From: an uncultured Bacteroidales bacterium
Lineage (GTDB): Bacteria > Bacteroidota > Bacteroidia > Bacteroidales > UBA932
Direction of reading: 5' to 3'
Length of the DNA stretch: 64,000 nucleotides
NCBI GenBank assembly: GCA_934700615.1
Contig: CAKUXR010000005.1
Span: forward strand, 58,063 to 122,062
Shown here: positions 55,139-62,911 of the stretch, piece by piece
Numbering within the stretch: the first letter of the stretch is position 1
Layout: the number at the start of each line of letters is the position of its first letter
Notes under the pieces: generated by a model
What the model was told of the DNA's origin: nothing
What the model saw: only the letters and a program-made list of their open reading frames with translations
Database searches by the model: none
Made by a program: the position numbers and the translations under genes

Positions 55139-58100
55139 CCGGATTCATTTTAAAATCTGTAGGTGACTGCCCGAAATGACGTTTGAAGCAGACACTGAAA
55201 TACTTAGGGTTGGCAAAACCTGTCATTGTGGATATTTCCGCGACAGTGTAGTCTGACTCCGAAAGGAGCTGGCTCGCACGTTTCAGACGGATATCCAGGA
55301 TAAATTCCTTAATGGACATCCCCGTAAGGTCATTGAGTTTCTGATAAAGACGGGTGCGGCCTATCGCCATGTCCGAAACGAAATCATCCACTCCGTACTC
55401 CTCATTTTCCAAATTCTCCTCAATGAAGCCCACCGCCTTTTTCAGCAGTTCTTCGTCCACGGAAGAAATGGCGATATGAGACGGCTCAGCCACGAACTTC
55501 TTGCTGTACAGTTCTTTGAGCCTGTTCTGATTCTTTATGAAGTTCGATATCTGCTTGTGCAGGTAATCTATGTCCACCGGTTTGCTGATAAAGACATTGG
55601 CCTCGCATTCAAGCGCTTCTATTCCAGCTTTCTGGTTTTCACCGAGAGCGGAGAGGGCGATGATAGGAATATGGGAAGTCTTGATATTGGAACGGATTCG
55701 ACGGCAGACTTCGAATCCGTCGACCTCCGGCATCGCAAGGTCCGTTATAACCAACTGCGGCATGACCTTTTCCACCTTGGCAAGTCCGTCCCGTCCGTTG
55801 ATCGCCGTATAGACATTGTAATAAGGAGAAAGCCTCTGCTCCAGATAGTTGCGCAGCTGGGCATCATCTTCTATGACCAGAATGTCATAAGTCTTCCTTT
55901 CCTTCCGGCCCGAGGTTTTCTCATTCGCGTCGAGGTCGGAAATCATGTTGTCAATCTCTGCCGCCGCATAATCATAGGCCTTTCCTTCACCGACCGGATC
56001 CCCGGCCGTCACATCCTTGCACGGAACGAAAGGAAGCAGCACGACAAACGACACCGTGGAATCGGTAGAGCGGACAGAGATGCTGCCCTTCATATCTTTC
56101 ACAAGTTCCTTCACTATCGCCAGGCCCAGACCTGTATGGGTGCCGAATCCTGTCTTCACCGTACCATGGTTGTTGAACGGTTCGAAAAGATTGCCGACCT
56201 CATCTTCAGGAATACCTTCTCCGCTGTTGGTAACCACGAACGACAGCCACTCAACATCGGCAGGTGCGGCCATATCAGGAATTTCCTCCTGTGCGGCACG
56301 GCCCACCCTGACGCTCACATATCCGTTTTCCGTCGTATATTTGATGGCGTTCGAGAACAAATTGGTAAACACTTTCTCGATTACATCGTAGTCGAACCGG
56401 GTGTCGAAACTTTCCATCTGCGAGATGAATTCGGTCTCTATATGATGCTTGCCTGCATAGAACTCGAAAAGCGAAAAAATATTGCCCACAAACTTGATGA
56501 GGTCTCCAGGCTTGCAGTCCAGCGGCACCTTCAGAGTCTCTATCTGCCTGAATTTCAGCAATTGACTGATCATGTGCTGGATACGGACCACATTCTTGAT
56601 TATGAGTTCCACATAGCTTCTGTACGGTGCATCCATCGGAATCAGGCTGTCCAGCTGCTTCAGAGGGTCGATGACAAGAGTCAGCGGAGTCTTCAAATCG
56701 TGGGAGATGCTGGTAAAGAAATTGATCCTCGCCTGCGTCAGTTCATTGAGGTCCTTCTCCCTCTCCTTTTCCAGTTCCAGTTGCTGCTCCAGCATCTTTC
56801 TCCTGGTCATGTACGCCCACACATAATATGCGGACAAGATGATGAGCAGAAGATAAACAGCATACGCAAACGGTGAAAGCAGCGGATATGGCTTGACCTT
56901 GAAAGACAACGAACTGACATGGTCTCCCCAGACGCCGTCATTGTTGGCCGCCTTCATCTGGAAGGTATATTTCCCCGGAGGGACATTCACGAAACGGACA
57001 TATTGCTGGTTCTTGGGCAGTATGGTCCAGGTATCTGAAATGCCGAGCATCCTGTAGGCATAGGTATTCCTGTCCCGCTCAAGATAGCTGTTGCAGGAGA
57101 ATCCTATGTCGAAATTCGACTGTTTGCTGGACAGCTTGATTACGCTGCCGCGCCCTGACTGCCCGTCCAATGTGGCTACGGCCTGACGCAACGGATATCC
57201 TTCCTCTCCAGGGACAACCAGATGTCCGTTCACGCTAAGTCCCGTGAAATAGACACGTGGCTTCTGAGGATTGGTATGGAAACGCCTCGGATTGAACGTT
57301 ATGAATCCATTGGTCCCGCCGAACAGCAGTTCCCCGTCCGAACCGGAATAGCAGGAACGCACATAATATGCTCCGCACCTGTTGGGAATATCTATTCCGG
57401 CACGCCGTATCTCACCATCTTTCTGACTGTAGCAGAACAGTCCCGCATCGGTACTCATCCACAAATCGCCTGAAGATGTGTCTTCCAGGATTCCGAAAAC
57501 CATGCGGTTCACGAAATCGCCGTCAGCATTGGAATTGTAATTCGTATAGGTGCCGTCAGGCGCCAGCCGGTTCACGCCGCCTCCGCGGGTGCCGAACCAT
57601 ACACCCGAAGACATTGTACTGCAGAAACAGCAGATATTGTTCGCCGAATGCGGATAACCCTCCAGATAAAGCTTCCGGATCAATTTTCTCGCGGCAGGAT
57701 CGAGGACATATACGCCGTCATGGGTCATGAGCCAGAGATAACCGGAAGCATCGTGGTACAATGTCTCCACTCTCAGCCTTATCTTATGCCCCGCGTCATC
57801 ATGAAAAATCACGTTTTCCACTTTTCCGGTCCGACGGTTCCAGAACATCAGTTCCGCATCAGGATCGGTAAGCCAGAACCCTTCATCCCCCTCCGGTTCG
57901 AAGTCATATACGGAGAGAAGCTGACGTGTACCGGCATTGTAAACAGGCAAAGTCGTGACCTTGCCGGTATTCATGTCGATGGTGCTGATTCCGCCATTGA
58001 AGGCTGCAGCATACATCAGGTCCCCATCCGGGCGCAGCCGCTTTATCATGTTGGAAGGCAGCGAATTGTCACCGCCTGTTCCCTGCTTCCATCTGGAGAA

Positions 58101-59192
58101 TGAATTGTCCGCCCTGTTCCATCTGAACAGGCCTCCGCCTTCGGTTCCGATCCAGATGTTTCCCTTGGCATCTTCCGCATACGTGCTGACAATCGGGAAG
58201 TTAAGTCCTCCCGGCGTCGGCTCCATATAGCGGATTTCACTGTCATTGAACGTCAGATAAGCAAGCTTTCCGCCATATGTACCTATCCACACGCCGCCGT
58301 CCGGGTCCGGATATATCGACCATACCGAATTGTTCGGCAGGGAATATTTGTCCAGCAGGTCCGATGTCAGCAATTTGGTTTCGCCGGATGTTATATCCGT
58401 AAGCAGCAATCCCGACTGCGTAGCTGCCCACACTATGCCGTTGGAATCGATATACAGTTCCTTCGCATTGCTGGAATGTCCATATTCTTCCGGCAAGTTG
58501 AATGTACCTTTCAGTTTGCCGGCATTGTCGAGCACATATAGTCCGTCGTTGCGCGTCAGCACATATACGGAGGACGTGTCTTCTATCACATCGCATACTA
58601 CCGCATTGTCGTTATCCAGAACGGCAAAGTTCTCATACTCACCATTTTCGATACGCAGCAACCTGTTGTACGCCCCCACATAGACATGGTCGGAAGAACA
58701 CGACAGATGAAGTGTGAACGGTGTCACTCTCACGGTATCGGGCAACGGGAATTTCCCTGTCGTCCTGCCATCTTCGAAACGGACGACCTCGTCATTCAAT
58801 ATCAGCCACAATCCTTCACGCGCGTCAGCCTCCATCGCCCCCACGTCTCCCTCCAGTACAAGTTCAAACTTCTGCTGCATATAGTCGAACCTATACAGTC
58901 CGGCACTTGTCGCCGCATAAATGGTATTGTTCCTGTCCGACACCAGCTTTCTGTAATCGACAGGTGCCTGATGCGGTCCTATGACGGACATGTTCTTGAA
59001 CGTATGTCCGTTGTACATGAACAATGCATCCGTACCGCTGAACCATATCCTGCCGACGCTATCTTTCACGATGCTGTTTATACCTCCGTAATAGGAAGTT
59101 TCCGGCATCTGATGAAAGCGGTAATTCTTCGTATCGACAGCGTATGAGGCGACAGACACAAACGCCGATAATATAATGATAATCAGTCTCAT
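55128..59192 (-). CDS. Hybrid two-component system regulator (HTCS)
   Basis: One-polypeptide sensor/regulator of about 1354 residues: a signal peptide/anchor, a periplasmic two-component-regulator beta-propeller (about 25-690, with repeats such as VWSIYPDPDGGVWIGTYGG), a Y_Y_Y domain, a transmembrane helix near 790, a HisKA domain with SISHDLKTPLTLV, an HATPase domain (NAIKYTTENGYVSV, GTHTGLGLAIVKELV), a receiver domain with VITDLAMPEVDG and an AraC-type DNA-binding domain (RLKRASQLL, MTGFANPKYFSVCFKRHFG) at the C-terminus. HTCS proteins sense an oligosaccharide and switch on their cognate locus. I prefer the start at 59192 (MRLIIIILSAF); 59204 is an alternative. It has its own -7 box. No CATTGAC words occur in it. 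Confidence 0.94.
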   Translation of the reverse strand: MRLIIIILSAFVSVASYAVDTKNYRFHQMPETSYYGGINSIVKDSVGRIWFSGTDALFMYNGHTFKNMSVIGPHQAPVDYRKLVSDRNNTIYAATSAGLYRFDYMQQKFELVLEGDVGAMEADAREGLWLILNDEVVRFEDGRTTGKFPLPDTVRVTPFTLHLSCSSDHVYVGAYNRLLRIENGEYENFAVLDNDNAVVCDVIEDTSSVYVLTRNDGLYVLDNAGKLKGTFNLPEEYGHSSNAKELYIDSNGIVWAATQSGLLLTDITSGETKLLTSDLLDKYSLPNNSVWSIYPDPDGGVWIGTYGGKLAYLTFNDSEIRYMEPTPGGLNFPIVSTYAEDAKGNIWIGTEGGGLFRWNRADNSFSRWKQGTGGDNSLPSNMIKRLRPDGDLMYAAAFNGGISTIDMNTGKVTTLPVYNAGTRQLLSVYDFEPEGDEGFWLTDPDAELMFWNRRTGKVENVIFHDDAGHKIRLRVETLYHDASGYLWLMTHDGVYVLDPAARKLIRKLYLEGYPHSANNICCFCSTMSSGVWFGTRGGGVNRLAPDGTYTNYNSNADGDFVNRMVFGILEDTSSGDLWMSTDAGLFCYSQKDGEIRRAGIDIPNRCGAYYVRSCYSGSDGELLFGGTNGFITFNPRRFHTNPQKPRVYFTGLSVNGHLVVPGEEGYPLRQAVATLDGQSGRGSVIKLSSKQSNFDIGFSCNSYLERDRNTYAYRMLGISDTWTILPKNQQYVRFVNVPPGKYTFQMKAANNDGVWGDHVSSLSFKVKPYPLLSPFAYAVYLLLIILSAYYVWAYMTRRKMLEQQLELEKEREKDLNELTQARINFFTSISHDLKTPLTLVIDPLKQLDSLIPMDAPYRSYVELIIKNVVRIQHMISQLLKFRQIETLKVPLDCKPGDLIKFVGNIFSLFEFYAGKHHIETEFISQMESFDTRFDYDVIEKVFTNLFSNAIKYTTENGYVSVRVGRAAQEEIPDMAAPADVEWLSFVVTNSGEGIPEDEVGNLFEPFNNHGTVKTGFGTHTGLGLAIVKELVKDMKGSISVRSTDSTVSFVVLLPFVPCKDVTAGDPVGEGKAYDYAAAEIDNMISDLDANEKTSGRKERKTYDILVIEDDAQLRNYLEQRLSPYYNVYTAINGRDGLAKVEKVMPQLVITDLAMPEVDGFEVCRRIRSNIKTSHIPIIALSALGENQKAGIEALECEANVFISKPVDIDYLHKQISNFIKNQNRLKELYSKKFVAEPSHIAISSVDEELLKKAVGFIEENLENEEYGVDDFVSDMAIGRTRLYQKLNDLTGMSIKEFILDIRLKRASQLLSESDYTVAEISTMTGFANPKYFSVCFKRHFGQSPTDFKMNPDAK

Positions 59193-59224
59193 GCCAATGT
59201 GCATCTACTAAAGGGTTACTAAAG

Positions 59225-59232
59225 CAAAGATA
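59225..59232 (-). promoter_or_regulatory. -7 box TATCTTTG of the HTCS gene
   Basis: On the minus strand TTTG (59252-59249) precedes TATCTTTG (59232-59225) by 16 bases, and the HTCS start is 33 bases on. It overlaps the final codons of the GH2 gene upstream, so the regulator can be transcribed independently. Confidence 0.55.
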
Positions 59233-59239
59233 ATGAAAT

Positions 59240-61969
59240 CTATTCGTACAAAGACTGCAATTCCTCAATATCTATGACCGCGCGAGGCGCAAAACCGTCG
59301 CCGCGCACATATTTGTCAATGCTGCGGAGCAACTGCCGTGCGGCAGGTCTCTTGTCAATGTCCTTTTCCGCGTCCACCGCCAGGACCAGCAGTTTTCCTC
59401 CACAGACCGAAGCCTCAAACCCTATGCCGAGTTTCCTGTTGCTGTCGAAGCTGTCAATCACCTGGATGAACGGAACTATTCCGGAAGGGAAGTCCTGAAG
59501 GTCCATGACTTTGGCATATTCCAGGATGTCCCACCACTGCCAGTCCGTATGGTACGACGTAGGGAAATCTGCAAACATGCCCATGTCATCGTGCATGAGA
59601 CAGCCCATCGTCATAGGAGACCATGCGAACATGATAGGATTCCAGAAATGGTTATGGAACACCGACTTGCGGCCTTTGGTTTTCGACGGGTCAGGCATCC
59701 ACACCACTTTTCCTCCTGCAGAAAGCCGGGCTTGAGCAGCACTGTCCAAATCCTTGGTGTACAAGACATTGTCATCAGACGACGGCATCACAGCACGGGG
59801 ATATACCCAGATTTTCCAGCTATTTGTCAATGTTTTTCCGGCATTGACCGTCAATGTCAGCTCGCGCGCAGCGGAGACATTGAGCCGCGTCAGCGGAATC
59901 TCGATCTTGCCGGCAGCGGACACCTCGTATGAAGGAAAATCATGCTTGCCGGCATTGCCGTGGGCCAGGATTGTTCCGTCCTCGTCTGAAACAGTCCACT
60001 TCACATCGGCTTTCCTGAACGGGCGATCGCTGTAATTGTAGACCTCAACACGCGCGCTGAACACTTCATCATTGAAACAAGTGCTCTTTTCATATCTCAG
60101 GAGCACCACGGACGGTGCGCAGAAGGACCGCCATTGTTCAGGGGAAACCAGCCCCTTGGAATCCCAGAACGGGTCCAGAATTCCTACCGGTGCATAGCCC
60201 TGTCCAGTAAAATCATTCAATGACAACAGTTGGAATCCCGCCGACAGCGAAGAACGGAGCAATGCTTCCATCACAGCCTTGTATTCCAATACGGTCAATG
60301 CCCCCGAAGCCCGGAAAAAGTCCTTGGCCTGCCCCAGCATACCGTTATCTTTCAGCATATTGCGCCACAGTTCCAGATTGCGTGCACGAACAGGTCCGTC
60401 GAATTTCGGAATCTCGTCGAAATCAGGATACATGCATCTCTGGCCTGATTCATGGGAGATTACGGGGACGTCCACATCCGATGCCACGTTCACGTCCCAA
60501 TCGGTTCCAGGGCGTCCTTCATAAACCTTGGCAGCCCCTTTTGGAGTATCTTGTGAGATGTAATATTGGTCCGACGGAATCCTGGTCCTCGCCGTAGAAC
60601 CGCTGTACAGATGCCTGGAATCAAGTTTTTCCGCAGTGGAGGTCAATTCCTCGATAAAATCGAAATTACCCTGGATTTCATTGCCGTTGCAGTAGAGCAG
60701 GAACGACGGATGATTTCCGTATTCTTTCAGGATGGCCCTGATTTCCCTCCTGAAGAAATCATAACGCCTCTCATCAGGCAACGCATCCTTTCCCCACATC
60801 GGCATTTCTATCTCAAGATATATGCCCGCCTTGTCGGCTGCACGGAAGGCTGCATCTGGAGGGCACCATGAATGGAAACGCATGTGGTTCATGCCATAAG
60901 ACTTGACTATACCCATTATCCTTTCCCAAGGAGCATCTTCGACAGGAGCATGGCCGGTTTTCGGGAACACGGCATTTTCGACGGTTCCGCGCAGATGGAC
61001 ACGATGGCCGTTGACCATTATATGATGGGCATCTCTTCCGACGGAACGCATGCCGAAGGTGGTTTTCACGACATGTGCCGATGAGGAATCATTGACCGGA
61101 CACAGAGTACATTCCACAGTGTAAAGGTCAGGATGGAACTCATCCCACAGGAATACCTTTTCCCCGTCAGGAGCAAGGGCAATTTCCTTCTCCGCTACCA
61201 AAAGGGAGTCGGAGACATGCAAAGGCAGTCTGCTCGTGACAACCCGCCCGTCAGGACATGTGACACGGAACCTGGCGACGGCTTCGCATGGTTTTCCTGT
61301 CATGCAGGACACCGCCAACCTCGCATTGACACTGCCGGACTGCAATTTCGGATACAACTGAAGGTCCTCAATGACAAGCGGTTCCAAAGCCATGAGCTTT
61401 ATCTCGCCGAGGATTCCGTTCCAGTTTATTTGTGTAAACTCGGTGTGGGCGTGATCCCATTTGTGGGTGTCATATTGGAATCTGTTGTCGATGCAGATGG
61501 TGATACGATGCGTCTTTCCCGGCGTCAAGAACGGCGTCAGGTCATGCCTGTGAGGTACGCTTATGTAATCGCAACGGCTGACTTCCTTGGTATCGACCCA
61601 TACCGAGCTGAGCCAATGGGTGCGTTCCAGATACAGCACGATACGTTTTCCGGCCCATGACGCAGGAATTTCGATATCACGCTGATACCATGCCGGAGCC
61701 ATATATTCATACAGACGGGTGAGCCTGTCCACATAAGAATATGGATTCTCATAACCAATCTTGTAATCATCGGTAATGCCGGGAAGAGTGATGACAGACT
61801 GAAGCTTGTGATTGTATCGCGGAGACAGGGACCCCCGGCGGAAATCCATGACATCTGTCTGGAATCTCCACTCTCCGCTCAAATCCATCACTTTTTGCGC
61901 AGATATATCATTGGCACACAATGACATAATCCAGGCGACAATCGCGAGGACAAAGTATTTTATGTTCAT
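59240..61969 (-). CDS. GH2-family glycosidase
   Basis: The 909-residue protein has a signal peptide ending CANDISAQ and GH2 layout: jelly-roll domain with MDLSGEWRFQ and AWYQRDIEIP, immunoglobulin-like domain and barrel. The acid/base Glu is in LLYCNGNEIQG near 435 and the probable nucleophile Glu in PVISHESGQRCMYPDF near 520. The C-terminal 350 residues form extra beta domains. The exact specificity is unclear; distant GH2 members act on beta-galactose, beta-glucuronate or beta-mannose. It lies 3 bases after the DUF4886 gene. A three-copy CATTGAC cluster is at 59826-59856. Confidence 0.83.
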   Translation of the reverse strand: MNIKYFVLAIVAWIMSLCANDISAQKVMDLSGEWRFQTDVMDFRRGSLSPRYNHKLQSVITLPGITDDYKIGYENPYSYVDRLTRLYEYMAPAWYQRDIEIPASWAGKRIVLYLERTHWLSSVWVDTKEVSRCDYISVPHRHDLTPFLTPGKTHRITICIDNRFQYDTHKWDHAHTEFTQINWNGILGEIKLMALEPLVIEDLQLYPKLQSGSVNARLAVSCMTGKPCEAVARFRVTCPDGRVVTSRLPLHVSDSLLVAEKEIALAPDGEKVFLWDEFHPDLYTVECTLCPVNDSSSAHVVKTTFGMRSVGRDAHHIMVNGHRVHLRGTVENAVFPKTGHAPVEDAPWERIMGIVKSYGMNHMRFHSWCPPDAAFRAADKAGIYLEIEMPMWGKDALPDERRYDFFRREIRAILKEYGNHPSFLLYCNGNEIQGNFDFIEELTSTAEKLDSRHLYSGSTARTRIPSDQYYISQDTPKGAAKVYEGRPGTDWDVNVASDVDVPVISHESGQRCMYPDFDEIPKFDGPVRARNLELWRNMLKDNGMLGQAKDFFRASGALTVLEYKAVMEALLRSSLSAGFQLLSLNDFTGQGYAPVGILDPFWDSKGLVSPEQWRSFCAPSVVLLRYEKSTCFNDEVFSARVEVYNYSDRPFRKADVKWTVSDEDGTILAHGNAGKHDFPSYEVSAAGKIEIPLTRLNVSAARELTLTVNAGKTLTNSWKIWVYPRAVMPSSDDNVLYTKDLDSAAQARLSAGGKVVWMPDPSKTKGRKSVFHNHFWNPIMFAWSPMTMGCLMHDDMGMFADFPTSYHTDWQWWDILEYAKVMDLQDFPSGIVPFIQVIDSFDSNRKLGIGFEASVCGGKLLVLAVDAEKDIDKRPAARQLLRSIDKYVRGDGFAPRAVIDIEELQSLYE
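59826..59856. repeat. Triple CATTGAC cluster with a near-perfect palindrome
   Basis: GTCAATG (59826-59832), CATTGAC (59842-59848) and GTCAATG (59850-59856). The last two are arms of a 15-base palindrome with a single central C. Confidence 0.85.
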
Positions 61970-61972
61970 TCG

Positions 61973-62905
61973 TTATTTTGCCGACGGCGCTGTCTGAAAA
62001 TCTTTCATTATAGTGACCTTGTACGGGTTGCGCACTGCCTCATGAGCAGCATTCTGCGCTACGGCTTTCTTGCCGTCATCCACAGTCGCAGGGCCATAGG
62101 AATTACCAACTACCTTTTTTCCCGAAATCGCTTCGAACCAGGTGCAGGCAGCGGTGTAACGTCCATAATTGACCTCCAGATGGTATCCGTCGCGGTTCAT
62201 TTTGTCTCCGATATAGGAAGTGCGGGCATTCTGTATGGCGGTTCCTGACGGCACCAGGACATCGAGCTTATTGTCCTTCAACGCATTCTTGGTCGCTGCC
62301 ACGATAGCCTCATACATCTGCATCTGGTCGCTTCCGTATTTCGGGAATTCGCCATGGTCGGAATCCGAGGAATAAGCCCAGGTCTGATGCCACACCAGCT
62401 TGAAGTCTTTCTTCGGTGCGTACCTCCGGAGATATGATATCAATGACTTGAGATATGGATTATAGGTATCGTATTCACCGGATTTACCACTCGCCTGCTG
62501 AAGGCTGATATAATCCCACGGCTCATCCAGAAGCGCGTCGATGAGTTTTGTTTTCGGGGTATTCGTCTTCGCGCCGTCGACGATTTTCCTGTAAGCATAT
62601 TCTGCCTTGTCCGACACGGAATTGTTATAATGTCTTTCCAGCGAACAGCCGGGGATATACATATTGCCGATCACGACCTTTATCCCTGCAGCATCGAAGA
62701 GTTCGTAAAGATATTGCTCCACAGCATCTTGCGAGAAACTATTGCCGATTGCGAGTATCCTGATGACCCCGTCATCCTTCTTTTCGGCAGTTCCATGTGT
62801 CTCTGAAGGAGTCTGCGCCGGAGAACATCCGGTAGCGGGATATGATGTAACGGCAAAGAATCCTGCAAAGAGGAGTCCGCATATTTTTCCGTACAATGAT
62901 TTCAT
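61973..62905 (-). CDS. DUF4886 SGNH-like hydrolase, lipoprotein
   Basis: The 310-residue product has a signal peptide and a possible lipobox (PATGC). The DUF4886 domain resembles SGNH hydrolases: ILAIGNSFSQDAV near 50 would supply the nucleophile Ser, QQASGKSGEYDTY near 135 a second block, and DGYHLEVNYGRY near 235 the Asp/His pair. Such proteins occur widely in Bacteroidetes utilisation loci and are likely esterases or glycan deacetylases; the substrate is unknown. It lies 6 bases after the DUF4832 gene. Confidence 0.8.
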   Translation of the reverse strand: MKSLYGKICGLLFAGFFAVTSYPATGCSPAQTPSETHGTAEKKDDGVIRILAIGNSFSQDAVEQYLYELFDAAGIKVVIGNMYIPGCSLERHYNNSVSDKAEYAYRKIVDGAKTNTPKTKLIDALLDEPWDYISLQQASGKSGEYDTYNPYLKSLISYLRRYAPKKDFKLVWHQTWAYSSDSDHGEFPKYGSDQMQMYEAIVAATKNALKDNKLDVLVPSGTAIQNARTSYIGDKMNRDGYHLEVNYGRYTAACTWFEAISGKKVVGNSYGPATVDDGKKAVAQNAAHEAVRNPYKVTIMKDFQTAPSAK

Positions 62906-62911
62906 AAACGA

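Larger units (their letters stand above)
217..61330. repeat. Dispersed 7-mer family CATTGAC / GTCAATG
   Basis: By hand I counted about 62 copies of CATTGAC and about 56 of GTCAATG on the plus strand, roughly one per 540 bases; random sequence of this composition would give about 8 in total. First copy 217-223, last 61324-61330. In the first 23 forward copies the preceding base is G 12 times, T 7, A 4 and C never, and the following base is G only once, so the word behaves like D-CATTGAC-H. Copies lie in genes of both strands, in several reading frames (Ala-Leu-Thr, Gly-Ile-Asp, Val-Asn-Ala and Ser-Met readings), and about nine lie between genes (near 1484, 3029, 10182, 10755, 25950, 33139, 36018, 39037, 42806). 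The function is unknown; a DNA-uptake word, a recombination hotspot or a nucleoid-protein site are possibilities. Confidence 0.85.

Noticed and set aside
55476..56876. A 466-codon open frame opposite the HTCS gene
   Set aside because: It is antisense to the histidine-kinase and receiver domains, has no recognisable domain, and is rich in His, Arg and Ile as expected for a shadow of a real gene.
217..61330. CATTGAC as the KOPS word read by FtsK
   Set aside because: KOPS words are strongly oriented along a replichore; here the two orientations are about equal within one window.
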